A stretch of 64,000 bases of DNA from an uncultured Collinsella sp. (GTDB taxonomy: Bacteria; Actinomycetota; Coriobacteriia; Coriobacteriales; Coriobacteriaceae). Shown one piece after another: positions 38,642 to 48,178 of this stretch (position 1 is the first letter of the stretch; each line of letters opens with the position of its first letter). The position numbers and the translations under genes are program-made. The DNA lies in the NCBI GenBank assembly GCA_902479065.1, contig CABSNM010000010.1:5542-69541 (forward strand), read 5' to 3'. The notes beneath the pieces are model-generated. The model made no database searches. It saw only the letters and a list, made by a program, of their open reading frames with translations, and was not told where the DNA came from.

Positions 38642-39997
38642 TTAGCAGACGCCCTGGGCGAGCATGGCGTCGGCGACCTTCAGGAAGCCGGCGATATTGG
38701 CGCCCATGACAAAGTTGCCCTCCTCGCCGTACTCCTTGGCGGTGTCGTCCACGTTGTGGAACATGCCGCGCATGAGCTGCTCGAGCTTGCCGTCGACCTC
38801 CTCGAAGGTCCAAGACAGGTGCTCGGCGTTCTGGCTCATCTCCAGGCCGGACACGAGCACGCCGCCAGCGTTGGCAGCCTTACCGGGCATAAAGGCGACG
38901 CCGTTCTCCTGGAAGTAGGTCGTAGCCTCGATGGTCGTGGGCATGTTCGCGCCCTCGCCGACCACCTTGCAGCCGTTGGCGACGAGCGCCTGGGCGTCCT
39001 CGAGCAGCAGCGTGTTCTCGCGAGCGCAGGGCAGCGCGATGTCGCAGGGCAGCTGCCACACGCCGCGGCCGTCGCCCTCGTGCCACGTGGCATTGGGCTT
39101 CTCGTCAACGTACATGGCGAGCGTAACGCCCTTGTCGTGGCCGGAACGCTTCTTGTTGTAGACATGCTCGAGCACGGTGTAGTCAATGCCGTCGGGATCC
39201 TCGACCCAGCCGTGAGTATCGGAGCAGGCGAGCACCTTGCCGCCGAGCTGGGCGACCTTCTGGACCGCGTAGATAGCGACGTTACCGGAGCCGTGAACGA
39301 CGACGTTCTTGCCCTCGAAGGAGTCGCCGCGGCTCTTGAGGTACTCGTCCACAAAGTAGACCAGGCCGTAGCCGGTAGCCTCGGTACGGGCGAGCGAACC
39401 GCCAAAGGAGAGGCCCTTGCCGGTGAGGACGCCGGTCCACTCGTTGGTCAGGCGCTTGTACTGACCGAACAGGTAGGCAACCTCGCGGCCGCCAACGCCC
39501 AGATCGCCGGCGGGAACGTCGGTGTTGGGGCCGATGTGGCGATAGAGCTCGGTCATGAAAGACTGGCAGAAGTGCATGATCTCGTTGTTGGACTTGCCCT
39601 TGGGGTCAAAGTCGGAGCCGCCCTTGCCGCCGCCCATGGGAAGGGTGGTCAGGCTGTTCTTGAGGATCTGCTCCAGGCCCAGGAACTTGAGCATGCCCAG
39701 GGTGACCGTCGGGTTAAAGCGCAGGCCGCCCTTGTAGGGTCCAATGGCAGAGTTGAACTCGACGCGGTAGCCGCGGTTGACCTGGACCTTGCCCTGGTCG
39801 TCGACCCAGGGGACACGGAACATAACGATGCGCTCGGGCTCGACGAGGCGCTCCAGCAGGGCGGCCTCCTCGTACTCGGGGTGGGCGTCGAGCGCCGGCT
39901 GGATGGTGCCGAGGATCTCGGTCGCGGCCTGGATGAACTCAGGCTGCTCGGGATAGCGGGCCTTGAGCTCTTCGAGAACTTTCTGCGTGTAGCTCAT
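38642..39997 (-). CDS. gdhA: NADP-type glutamate dehydrogenase
   Basis: A 451-aa enzyme from the ATG at 39995-39997, with GGAGG 4 bp upstream. The catalytic lysine region PMGGGKGGSDFDPKG, the substrate-binding VPAGDLGVGGREVAYLFGQYKR and the dinucleotide motif VHGSGNVAIYAV place it in the hexameric small-type GDHs. It joins 2-oxoglutarate and ammonia to glutamate. It is a single-gene unit with its own terminator. Confidence 0.95.
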   Translation of the reverse strand: MSYTQKVLEELKARYPEQPEFIQAATEILGTIQPALDAHPEYEEAALLERLVEPERIVMFRVPWVDDQGKVQVNRGYRVEFNSAIGPYKGGLRFNPTVTLGMLKFLGLEQILKNSLTTLPMGGGKGGSDFDPKGKSNNEIMHFCQSFMTELYRHIGPNTDVPAGDLGVGGREVAYLFGQYKRLTNEWTGVLTGKGLSFGGSLARTEATGYGLVYFVDEYLKSRGDSFEGKNVVVHGSGNVAIYAVQKVAQLGGKVLACSDTHGWVEDPDGIDYTVLEHVYNKKRSGHDKGVTLAMYVDEKPNATWHEGDGRGVWQLPCDIALPCARENTLLLEDAQALVANGCKVVGEGANMPTTIEATTYFQENGVAFMPGKAANAGGVLVSGLEMSQNAEHLSWTFEEVDGKLEQLMRGMFHNVDDTAKEYGEEGNFVMGANIAGFLKVADAMLAQGVC

Positions 39998-40207
39998 GCT
40001 TCCTCCAATGATGGGAAACGAAAAATGTTGATCGCGGCACCCCATGCGCCGCGAGCTTTATCGAATATGGATAATATCGCACTGTTGCAGCAAAGTTTCG
40101 CATAAGCCGACGAGCAGATGTTTCGTTTTGATTACGATGCAGGTAGAAGCGTTTTCGAGTGTCTGACGCGCAAAACCCGTGTTTCAAACCTGTTTCGTCC
40201 ACGTGTT

Positions 40208-40252
40208 CCAAACCACCACATTGGGGACAGGCACCTTTGTGGGGGTTTGGTG
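40208..40252. repeat. REP-like element I3
   Basis: CCAAACCACCACA and TGTGGGGGTTTGGTGG are complementary except for two bases and enclose TTGGGGACAGGCACCTT. This is a GGGGACAG-type REP-like hairpin lying against the stop codon of the DUF3343 gene. Confidence 0.6.
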
Positions 40253-40253
40253 G

Positions 40254-40649
40254 TTAGAGGACGAGTTGGTGGTAGTCGGCGGGGGTTACGCGGCCCTCGG
40301 TGGCGGCGCGGAAGGCGGCGAGGGCATCGCCCGAGAACGGCATGGCCCAGCACAGGCCGCAACCTGCAGTAATGGAGCCGGGCAGCGGCATGATGCGCCC
40401 GGGCACACCGGCATCCAGGCACAGCTGCTCGCATTCCATCACATCGAAGGTGCTGTCAAACGAAACGATGATCTTGCGTTCGTGGTCGAGGGCATCACCG
40501 GACGGGCCTTCGCGGTGTGCATCACGATACGCCGCGGCGGCCGCTTCCTCTTCCGCAGTATGACCACAGCCACCGCAGCCGCAGGTACAGGGCTCGGAAC
40601 CATCGCAAGTGCAAGGCTCTCCCGTGTCGGGGCAAATATCGTGAGACAT
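40254..40649 (-). CDS. DUF3343 putative Se/S carrier with Cys-rich N-terminus
   Basis: A 131-aa protein. Residues 55-131 are a DUF3343 domain (IIVSFDSTFDVMECEQLCLDAGVPGRIMPLP...AGCGLCWAMP), a family proposed as selenium or sulfur carriers and found beside selenium genes. The first 30 residues are unusual: seven cysteines in CPDTGEPCTC and CTCGCGGCGH, which could bind metal or selenium. It is followed upstream by mobA, tRNA-Sec, selB and selA, all on the same strand, which supports a selenium role. The Cys-rich extension is not typical for the domain. Confidence 0.75.
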   Translation of the reverse strand: MSHDICPDTGEPCTCDGSEPCTCGCGGCGHTAEEEAAAAAYRDAHREGPSGDALDHERKIIVSFDSTFDVMECEQLCLDAGVPGRIMPLPGSITAGCGLCWAMPFSGDALAAFRAATEGRVTPADYHQLVL

Positions 40650-40664
40650 GGCAACTCCAATCGT

Positions 40665-41297
40665 CTAGGCGAGCAACTCGGCCGCCGCAAACTCCTCGGG
40701 CGTATTGACGTTTTCGAAGCAGAGCGTCGAGCCCGCGGCCTTAACAATCTGCGGCTCATCCATATAACCGGCCTGAACGCGACTGATCAGGCAGCGAATG
40801 CGCTGTCGGTCGCAGGAGAGCAGCTCTTGGGCAACCGGAGCACACGCATCACGGCGCCAGACGGCGCAAAGCGGCTCAATCCCCCGCTCCTCGCGCGGCA
40901 CGCACACGTCGAGCGCCTCGGCCTCAACACGATCGGCAAGCGCGCCGATGAGTTCCGGCGAGACAAACGGCATATCACAGGCGACGATCGCCACGAGCGG
41001 CAGCCGGGCCGCAGTCAGCGAACTCGCGATGCCGCGCATGGCGCCCGCCGACCCCTCAAGGTCCGCCACCACACGCGGCACCAAGCCGCCAAACGCGCAC
41101 TCCTCAAGGTAGGCAAGCTCGCTGGGACGCGAAGTCGTCACGACTAACTCGCCGGCAACTGGCGCCAGCCGACCCAGCACGCGCTCGATCAAGGGCTCGC
41201 CACAAAACGCCATGCGCGCCTTGTCGCAACCCATGCGCGACGACAGCCCGCCCGCTTGGACGACACAAGAAAGATCGGCACGTCTTACGGTAGTCAT
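40665..41297 (-). CDS. mobA: Molybdenum cofactor guanylyltransferase MobA
   Basis: A 210-aa protein from the ATG at 41295-41297 (the open frame extends upstream through the tRNA-Sec gene and is not coding there). The nucleotidyltransferase motif QAGGLSSRMGCDKARM (residues 14-29) and VACDMPFVSPELI define MobA. It attaches GMP to molybdopterin, giving the bis-MGD cofactor needed by FdhF and the other molybdopterin oxidoreductase here. It lies between the DUF3343 gene (15 bp) and tRNA-Sec. Confidence 0.88.
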   Translation of the reverse strand: MTTVRRADLSCVVQAGGLSSRMGCDKARMAFCGEPLIERVLGRLAPVAGELVVTTSRPSELAYLEECAFGGLVPRVVADLEGSAGAMRGIASSLTAARLPLVAIVACDMPFVSPELIGALADRVEAEALDVCVPREERGIEPLCAVWRRDACAPVAQELLSCDRQRIRCLISRVQAGYMDEPQIVKAAGSTLCFENVNTPEEFAAAELLA

Positions 41298-41452
41298 ACG
41301 GCAAAACACCCCCATCGGCATGCTCGAAACCCGGTGCACGAAGCTAAATACCGTCGCCGATAAAGCGGGCGGCACGGCAAACCCATGCAAAAACAAAACA
41401 GCGCCTTTGCGGCACGCAGCAAGACCGCGAGCACAAAAGCGCTGGTAGCGTA

Positions 41453-41549
41453 TGGCGGGAACGTATGTGAATCGAACACATCCAAGACGTTTTGCACGCC
41501 TCGCAACGGTTTTGAGGACCGCGGAGCCCACCGGAGCCCATCCGTTCCC
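41453..41549 (-). tRNA. selC: tRNA-Sec (anticodon UCA), CCA encoded
   Basis: 97 nt including CCA. It has the long acceptor/T helix of tRNA-Sec (GGGAACGG start, CGTTCCC end), a D-arm GGGCTCCGGTGGGCTCC, the anticodon arm GCGGTCCTCAAAACCG with TCA, and a long variable arm GCGAGGCGTGCAAAACGTC. It lies just after selB on the same strand, so selC is clustered with selA and selB. Confidence 0.95.
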
Positions 41550-41585
41550 AAGTGCGGCGGTATTTTACCAAACCGAGCAGCCAAT

Positions 41586-43553
41586 CTAGCGCAGGGACCT
41601 CAGGCCGCCGGCATCCTTGTCGAGCACCGTAAAGCGCACGGCATCCAGGTGCTCCAAGATGCTGATGGCGCGTTTGCGCGACACGCCCAGGGCCTCGCGC
41701 AGCACGCTCGTGGTGGCAGCGCCGCCGGCTGCCTCAATGGCGGCGGCGACGAGTTCACGTGCATGGGCCTCGGCGGCAGCGGACAGGGCAACGTCGCGCT
41801 CGACCTTAACGATAGAGCGATTGAGCGAAAGCTCGCGCAGGGCGCGCGTCATAGTGTCGCGGCCGAGCTGCAACTGCTCGCCCACCTCGGGCAATGTCGG
41901 TGCATCGAGGCCGGCTTCGTCCAGCAAGGCAACGATACGTTCGCAGGCCTCGCGCACCACACGCGCCGCGGCGGCAGCGGAGTGCGGGTCGAACACCTCG
42001 GCGCCCTCGGAGGCACACACGCCGCGCGAGCAGCCCTCGGCAATCAGAGCCGCGGCAACGCCTTCATCAGCGGAAGGCCACGCAGCATGGGCAACGGCGC
42101 CGGGCGTAAAGCCCGTCTCCTTGGGAGACGCCGCATGCACGGCTGACAGGGTCGCCGCCAGAGCATCCATCGCGGCGTCGAGCACCACGGCGTCCGCAAA
42201 GAGGGCCGCATCACCCACGGCAAGCTTGCGAACGGAGCCCTGCGACACCAACCCGCGCAGTGCGGCATCGACCTCGCCGACGCCAAGATCCAAAGCCTCG
42301 GCAACATCAACCGCCGTAACCGGCAGCATCTGCAGCGCCAGCCAAGCACCCACACCGCCCGCGATATCGCCGGACTCAAGCGCCGCAAACAGTGCGCGCT
42401 CGCCGGCAGAAAGCTCGCGCGAGCGACGGCAGCGCGAAAGCAGCACGCGCCCGCCGCCGATGAGCATAACGGGCGAATACGACAGCACCACGGCATGGTC
42501 TCCGGCACACAGCGGCAGCGGCTCCTCCAGGCGCACCTGCACGGTACGGGTCTCGCCCACCGCCATGGGGGCCTCGCCCTCCAAAAGCATGATGCGGCCG
42601 ACGACCTCGGCCGTGCCGGCCATCACATGCACACGCGCGCCCGACTCGAGCACGCGCGGCTTGGTGCCCTCGCGGCCCAGGTAGGTGAACGTCATCATAA
42701 AGCGCAACGTCTGGTCAAAGCGGTCCGCCACGCCCAGCATCTCGCCACGGTCAAGCGCCGCGACACCGTCACCAACTAGGTTGAGCGCCACACGCTGACC
42801 AGGCAGCGCGCGCGGCGTATCGCCATGCACCTGAATCCCGCGCACGCGACAGACCGTACGCGACGGCAAAGCCATCAGCTCGTCGCCCACCGCAACCGGC
42901 GCATCATGCAGCGTTCCCGTCACGACAGTGCCGACGCCCTTGATCGTAAAGCAGCGGTCAATCGGCAGACGAGGCGCGGCATCGCTCCGCTCGGCACGGT
43001 CGCGACAGGCACCCCAGCAAACACCCACCTGCTCGTCGAGCACCGCAAGCAGCCCGTCGATCCCCTCGCCCGTCTTGGACGACACGGGCACGATCGGCGC
43101 GCCCGCAAACACGGTGCCCGACAAAAAGTCATCGACATCGAGCTCGGCAAGCTCGGTCATCTCGGCGTCGGCCAGGTCGCACATCGTCAGCGCGACCACC
43201 ATATGCGTAACGCCCAACAGCTCCAGCACATGCACGTGCTCGCGGGTCTGCGGCATTACGCCCTCAACGGCAGAGACCACCAGCACGGCAACGTCGATGC
43301 CTGTCGCACCCTGCACCATAGCGCGCAGGTAATGCGCGTGGCCCGGCACGTCGACAAGGCCAACGATCTTGCCGCTCGGCAGTGCCAGTTCGCCAAAGCC
43401 CAGCTCCACCGTCATGCCCCGGCGACGCTCAACCTCCAGACGGTCGGGATTCTTGCCGGTCAGCGCCTCGATCAGTGCGGACTTACCGTGGTCAACGTGA
43501 CCCGCCGTGCCAACGATAACGGGGCACTCCACCAGCGTTTGAACCTCACTCAT
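41586..43553 (-). CDS. selB: Selenocysteine-specific elongation factor SelB
   Basis: A 655-aa EF-Tu-like GTPase. GTAGHVDHGKSALIEALTG (G1 near residue 15), DVPGHAHYLRAM and TMCDL are its G motifs; beta-barrel domains II and III follow. From about residue 390 there is a run of winged-helix domains that bind the SECIS hairpin. It brings Sec-tRNA to UGA codons such as that of fdhF in this window. Its ATG overlaps the selA stop by 4 bp. Confidence 0.95.
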   Translation of the reverse strand: MSEVQTLVECPVIVGTAGHVDHGKSALIEALTGKNPDRLEVERRRGMTVELGFGELALPSGKIVGLVDVPGHAHYLRAMVQGATGIDVAVLVVSAVEGVMPQTREHVHVLELLGVTHMVVALTMCDLADAEMTELAELDVDDFLSGTVFAGAPIVPVSSKTGEGIDGLLAVLDEQVGVCWGACRDRAERSDAAPRLPIDRCFTIKGVGTVVTGTLHDAPVAVGDELMALPSRTVCRVRGIQVHGDTPRALPGQRVALNLVGDGVAALDRGEMLGVADRFDQTLRFMMTFTYLGREGTKPRVLESGARVHVMAGTAEVVGRIMLLEGEAPMAVGETRTVQVRLEEPLPLCAGDHAVVLSYSPVMLIGGGRVLLSRCRRSRELSAGERALFAALESGDIAGGVGAWLALQMLPVTAVDVAEALDLGVGEVDAALRGLVSQGSVRKLAVGDAALFADAVVLDAAMDALAATLSAVHAASPKETGFTPGAVAHAAWPSADEGVAAALIAEGCSRGVCASEGAEVFDPHSAAAAARVVREACERIVALLDEAGLDAPTLPEVGEQLQLGRDTMTRALRELSLNRSIVKVERDVALSAAAEAHARELVAAAIEAAGGAATTSVLREALGVSRKRAISILEHLDAVRFTVLDKDAGGLRSLR

Positions 43554-45007
43554 CGAGCAACCGCCTTCTTAACGCACGCGACGAGCGTCGACGCCGCCGT
43601 CTCGATATCGCGGTCGCCCACAAGCGTACGGACGTCAAACAAAATGCGATCGTGCGAGGTTCGCGTGACGACCGGCGTGTCGAAGTCCTGGACAAGCGAG
43701 CGCTTGAGCGCGTCGACCGTCAGGCGCTCGTCAACAAGACGCACGGCAACGCACATCGTGGGCAGCTCCACGGTAGGCAGCGAGCCGCCACCGGGGGTCG
43801 ACGATTCCTCGACGATTTCCACCTGCACGGCACACGGGCAGCCAGCCTTATCGAGACCCGCCACAATCAGCTCGCGCAGCTTGCGGGCACGTCGTTCCAA
43901 ATGGGCCTGTGGCATCGTAAGCATACTGAGCACCGGAATATCACGATGGGCCACGTCGGCACCGTCCATGTAGATGCGCAGTGTAGCCTCGAGCGCCGCC
44001 AGTGCGAGCTTGCCCGGGCGTAGGGCACGCATAAGCGGATGCGACCCGCAGGCCTGGACCAGATCGCGACGGCCCATGATAATGCCCGCCTGTGCGGCAC
44101 CGAGCAGCTTATCGCCCGAGCACGACACCAGATCGAGCCCTGCCGAAACCGAAGCCGGCGTGGTTTCTTCGCCGCCGCGCACCAAGATGTCGTCGGGCAA
44201 CAGCGCGCCCGAACCCTGGTCCTCGTAGAACAGCAGACCATGCTTGTGGGCCAGGGCGGCAAGCTCCCGAGAGCCCACTTCCTCGTGAAAGCCCTCGATG
44301 CGATAGTTGGAAGGATGGACCTTGAGGATCATCGCCGTATCGGGCGTGATGGCTTGCTCATAATCAGCCAGGTGCGTGCGGTTGGTGGCGCCGACCTCGA
44401 CGAGTTTGGCGCCCGAAGCCGCCATGACATCGGGGATGCGGAAGCTGCCGCCGATCTCGACAAGCTCGCCGCGGCTGACGATAACCTCTTTGCCCGCGGC
44501 ATGGGTCGCCAGCACCAGCAGCACCGCGGCGGCGTTGTTGTTGACCACGAGCGCGTCCTCGGCACCGGTGAGTGAGCGGATGAGCTGCGCGGCATGCTCC
44601 TTGCGCGACCCTCGCGAGCAGGTGTCGACGCTGTACTCGAGCGTGCTGTAGCCGCGCGCGACCTCGGCCACGGCCTTTGCCGCCGACTCCGCGAGCGGGG
44701 CGCGGCCCAAGTTGGTATGGATGACCACACCCGTGGCGTTGACGGCAGGGCGCAGGCTCGGCAACGCGGAGCGGTGCGCACGCCACTCGATGGCCGAGGC
44801 AAGGTCGCGCTTAGAGCGCGGGGCAGCACCGGCGCGAATGGCTGCGCGCTCCTCGTCGAGCTCGGCCGTCACGGCGGCATGCACCACCGCGTCGCAGGTC
44901 TCCCCCGCCGCCTTCACGACCGGCCACTCGGCAAGCAGCTCGTTGACGGAAGGAATGGCGCGCAGGCGGGCGCGTACCTCATCGGACATGTTCTGGCTAT
45001 CGCTCAT
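43550..45007 (-). CDS. selA: L-seryl-tRNA(Sec) selenium transferase SelA
   Basis: A 485-aa fold-type I PLP enzyme. The Schiff-base lysine is Lys300 in the SCSGDKLLGAAQAGIIMG motif, and the N-terminal NATGVVIHTNLGRAPL segment is characteristic. It converts seryl-tRNA(Sec) to selenocysteyl-tRNA with selenophosphate. selA, selB and selC form a unit. selD is not in this window and must be elsewhere. Confidence 0.95.
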   Translation of the reverse strand: MSDSQNMSDEVRARLRAIPSVNELLAEWPVVKAAGETCDAVVHAAVTAELDEERAAIRAGAAPRSKRDLASAIEWRAHRSALPSLRPAVNATGVVIHTNLGRAPLAESAAKAVAEVARGYSTLEYSVDTCSRGSRKEHAAQLIRSLTGAEDALVVNNNAAAVLLVLATHAAGKEVIVSRGELVEIGGSFRIPDVMAASGAKLVEVGATNRTHLADYEQAITPDTAMILKVHPSNYRIEGFHEEVGSRELAALAHKHGLLFYEDQGSGALLPDDILVRGGEETTPASVSAGLDLVSCSGDKLLGAAQAGIIMGRRDLVQACGSHPLMRALRPGKLALAALEATLRIYMDGADVAHRDIPVLSMLTMPQAHLERRARKLRELIVAGLDKAGCPCAVQVEIVEESSTPGGGSLPTVELPTMCVAVRLVDERLTVDALKRSLVQDFDTPVVTRTSHDRILFDVRTLVGDRDIETAASTLVACVKKAVAR

Positions 45008-45059
45008 GTACGGCCTTTCAAAAGAAACGTGGATCAGTCTAATGCATCAGCTGAGTCAA

Positions 45060-47177
45060 TTACTCGTTATTATCCTCGCGCGCCGCGATCTTTTCCACGC
45101 GAACGGCGTTTTCCTGGGTGAGCGCGGCACCCGTCAACGGGTCCCAGCGCAGCGGCGTATGGTCGAGTGGGCCCACGCCCAAGGCTTGAGCGCCACCGGC
45201 ATCGGCGCCAAACGAACGCCCGCCGGGGGCGGCCGAGGTGAAGATGCACGCCGGATGCAGATACGGCGTCGTCTCCACGCGCACGCGGTCGCGGCCCAAA
45301 TCGCTCACAAGTTCGACGACCTCGCCATCGGCGATGCCCATGTGCGCAGCGGCATCGGCATTCATCTGCACGGCATCCAGGTCCGATCCAGCCTCAGCGG
45401 CACCTTGGGCCGCGAGCCTGCGCGAAGTATGCGACTCAAAGGGACGGTTGCCGCTAATGAGGCGAAACATCCCCGGGCCGGGCTCCACCATCGGCGCAAT
45501 CCAGCCTGGCACGCGTCCCAGACCGGCTCGTTCCCACACGTCGCTTGCCAGCGCAATTTTGCCGCCATCCAAGGGAATCACCGGCTCGCCTGTACGCGAC
45601 GGCAACGCAACACCCGTGTCGGCCCAGCCGCGCTCCTTGAGCTCGTCCAGATTGATCCCAAACGACGCCACCTGGGCAGCCGCTAGATCGTCGGACGTAA
45701 ACTGGAAGTACTCGCCCGCGCCACACGCCTGCGCCAGACCGGCAAAAATCTCCCGACCGGGACGTGTGTCGTCATGCTGCACGGGCAGCACGGCGTTGCG
45801 GTAGAACACGCGCGCATCGTTGACGCCCGCCACCGTTCCCACGCCGCGGTCGGCCTCCAGATACGTCACGTCGGGCAGCACGAAGTCAGAAGCACGTGCC
45901 GTCTCGGACCAGCGAATATCAATCGTCACAAGCAAGTCGAGCCGCTGCAAAATACTCAACCAAGCCTGTGCATTGCCATAGCCCGCACCAGGGTTACTGG
46001 CATAGACGATGAGCCCACGCAAATCGCCGGCAAGAATCGACTGACCGATGGTCGTGCACAGGCCGCGCTCGAGATCGACGAGCGGATAGCGCTCGGACCC
46101 CAGCTTGGGCCCACGCGGCACCGGCGGCGTCGCAAAGCGCGTGGGATCGAGGTCGCCCAACACAAGCGGCGTGGGCGGATTGAGCGCGCCGCCCGCATGC
46201 CCGATGCAGCCCAGCAGCACATCGACCAAGCAGATAGCGCGCGCGGTCTGGGTGCTATTGGCATACGCGATACCGATGCCACCATGAAAGCCCGCATCCA
46301 CCACAGCGGCAGGCGCGGCGGCAGCGAGATCGCGCGCCGTGGCGACAATCTCTGCGGCCGGCACGTCGCACATCGACTCGGCCCACTCGGGCGTCCAAGG
46401 ACGGGCCGCCTGCGCCAGCTCGTCAAAACCCGTGGTATAGCGGGCAACGAACTCGTGGTCGTACAAGTCCTCGGCAATCAGCACGTGGGCGATGCCCAGC
46501 AGTAGTGCCAAATCGCAGCCCGGGCGCACGCGCAGCCAGCGGTCGGCAAGCGCGGCGGAGCCGCTGCGCCGGGGGTCGACCACGATAATCTTCGCCCCGC
46601 GCCGGCGCGCATCGTTGAGCGCATCGACGGCCCCCATCGTCGATGAATCGACGATGGAACGCCCCAGGTACATGATGCAGTCGGTATGTGCCAGGTCGGA
46701 GGCGGGGCTATAGCCCAGGCTGTGCTCCCAACCGGTAAGTCGGCTTACCTCGCAGGCGCCATCGGCACCGTACACGTTGGGCGAGCCCAACGCATGCATA
46801 AAGCGATACGCCCAGTAGCGGTCGAACGAGGGAACGCCGAGCGTCATGCCCAGCGCGCGCGGACCATGCCCGTCAACAATCCCCAAAAGGCGCTCGGCAA
46901 TCTGAGCAAACGCCTCGTCCCAGGTAATCGCATCGAACCCCGAGCCATCCCGGCGGCGTCGCATGGGGTGCACAATGCGGTCGCGCTCGTCAAACGGCAT
47001 TGCCAGGCGATGGCGCCCGCGGGCGCACAGGGCACGCGCCGCGCACGGATGCCCCACAACCGGCAACTCAGCCACCACACGACCGTCCTCAACGCGTGCC
47101 GCAAAGGCGCAATCGGCATAGCATCCCCCGCATGTGGTCACCACGGCGCGACCGTCACGCTTCACAGCAGATGCCAT
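45060..47177 (-). CDS. Molybdopterin oxidoreductase (bis-MGD, Fe4S4), substrate unknown
   Basis: A 705-aa member of the DMSO reductase family from the ATG at 47175-47177. CGGCYADC...CARG near residues 17-55 binds a Fe4S4 cluster. The Mo domains have the usual WDEAFAQIAERL and GNRPFESHTSRRL segments and a C-terminal molydop-binding domain. The likely Mo ligand is the Cys in GADGACEVSR; no UGA occurs in frame. No Fe-S or membrane subunit gene adjoins it and there is no Tat signal, so it seems soluble. It lies between selA and the formate channel gene, behind that gene's terminator. Confidence 0.8.
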   Translation of the reverse strand: MASAVKRDGRAVVTTCGGCYADCAFAARVEDGRVVAELPVVGHPCAARALCARGRHRLAMPFDERDRIVHPMRRRRDGSGFDAITWDEAFAQIAERLLGIVDGHGPRALGMTLGVPSFDRYWAYRFMHALGSPNVYGADGACEVSRLTGWEHSLGYSPASDLAHTDCIMYLGRSIVDSSTMGAVDALNDARRRGAKIIVVDPRRSGSAALADRWLRVRPGCDLALLLGIAHVLIAEDLYDHEFVARYTTGFDELAQAARPWTPEWAESMCDVPAAEIVATARDLAAAAPAAVVDAGFHGGIGIAYANSTQTARAICLVDVLLGCIGHAGGALNPPTPLVLGDLDPTRFATPPVPRGPKLGSERYPLVDLERGLCTTIGQSILAGDLRGLIVYASNPGAGYGNAQAWLSILQRLDLLVTIDIRWSETARASDFVLPDVTYLEADRGVGTVAGVNDARVFYRNAVLPVQHDDTRPGREIFAGLAQACGAGEYFQFTSDDLAAAQVASFGINLDELKERGWADTGVALPSRTGEPVIPLDGGKIALASDVWERAGLGRVPGWIAPMVEPGPGMFRLISGNRPFESHTSRRLAAQGAAEAGSDLDAVQMNADAAAHMGIADGEVVELVSDLGRDRVRVETTPYLHPACIFTSAAPGGRSFGADAGGAQALGVGPLDHTPLRWDPLTGAALTQENAVRVEKIAAREDNNE

Positions 47178-47246
47178 CTCGATTACCCCTTTCATCAGCC
47201 AAACACAACAGGCCAACAGCCCGACAACGAGCCCCAGACCCAAATA

Positions 47247-47277
47247 GCCTCCCGCACGGCAACGCCCCGCGGGAGGC
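47247..47277 (-). terminator. Terminator of the formate hydrogenlyase/focB unit
   Basis: A 9-bp GCCTCCCGC/GCGGGAGGC stem with a 13-nt loop lies 23 bp after the formate channel stop and is followed by TATTTGGG on the minus strand. It separates the hyf operon from the following molybdopterin oxidoreductase. Confidence 0.75.
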
Positions 47278-47299
47278 CCAACGTCAAACAGACGGTACC

Positions 47300-48139
47300 T
47301 TACGCCTCGGACTTCTTAGCGTAGATAAACCAGTAGCCGAGCGCGATCAGAACCGCGCCGCCCACGATGTTGCCCAGCGTGGCGGCGGACAAGTTAAACG
47401 CAATGCCCGCAGCGTTGAGTGCATCGGCGCCGGCGACGTCGGCACCATAGCCGAACGCGTGCATCACGGCACCCATGGGCAAAAAGTACATGTTGGCGAC
47501 GCAGTGCTCAAAACCGCAGGCCACAAAAGCGGCGATGGGCAGCAGAATGCCCACAACCTTATCGACCACGGTCTTGCCGGCGGTACCGATCCACACGGCC
47601 AGGCACACAAAGATGTTGCACAGGATGCCACGGAAGAAGATCGTCACCCAGTCGATCGTCACCTTGCCGGCGGCGACGCTCACCATGGAATTGGCGACCG
47701 CCTCGCCGTTGAGCTTGTAAATGCCGGCCATATACACCAAAAAGACGATGAACAGGGCACCGACAAAATTGCCGACCCACACGACGACCCATGCCTTGAG
47801 CATCTGAGCCAGGGTGATCTTTTTGCTCTTGAGCGCGCAGACCATAAGCGAATTACCGGTAAACAGCTCGGCGCCGCACACCAGTACCAGCACCAGGCCC
47901 AGGCAAAAGCACAGACCGCCCACGACGCGCTGGGCACCCCAGCCCAGCGTGCTGTCGCTCAAGAACACGGTAAAGAACAGGCCACCGAAGGCAATAAACG
48001 CACCGGCGAACATTGCCAACAGAAAGGCCTTTGCGACCGGCAGGTTGGCCTTGGTCACGCCGGCGGCCTCGGTCTTGGCCTCGATCGCGGCGGGCGCCAG
48101 GCAATCGGGAGCGGGATATTCTGCCTTGGAATCTGCCAT
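47300..48139 (-). CDS. focB: Formate/nitrite family channel (FocA/FocB-like)
   Basis: A 279-aa membrane protein from the ATG at 48137-48139, with about six helices and the FNT motifs GAELFTGNSLMVC and AAFVACGFEHCVANMYFLP (containing the pore His). Such channels move formate across the membrane as pentamers. It is the last gene of the hyf unit, 39 bp after the hydrogenase protease gene. The same place is taken by focB in the E. coli hyf operon. Confidence 0.9.
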   Translation of the reverse strand: MADSKAEYPAPDCLAPAAIEAKTEAAGVTKANLPVAKAFLLAMFAGAFIAFGGLFFTVFLSDSTLGWGAQRVVGGLCFCLGLVLVLVCGAELFTGNSLMVCALKSKKITLAQMLKAWVVVWVGNFVGALFIVFLVYMAGIYKLNGEAVANSMVSVAAGKVTIDWVTIFFRGILCNIFVCLAVWIGTAGKTVVDKVVGILLPIAAFVACGFEHCVANMYFLPMGAVMHAFGYGADVAGADALNAAGIAFNLSAATLGNIVGGAVLIALGYWFIYAKKSEA

Positions 48140-48178
48140 GTCAATCACTTCTTTCCTAATCAGCAGGGACAAGCGCAC

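Noticed and set aside
40665..41531. MobA with a long N-terminal extension
   Set aside because: The extra codons run into the tRNA-Sec gene. Homology begins at the ATG at 41297.
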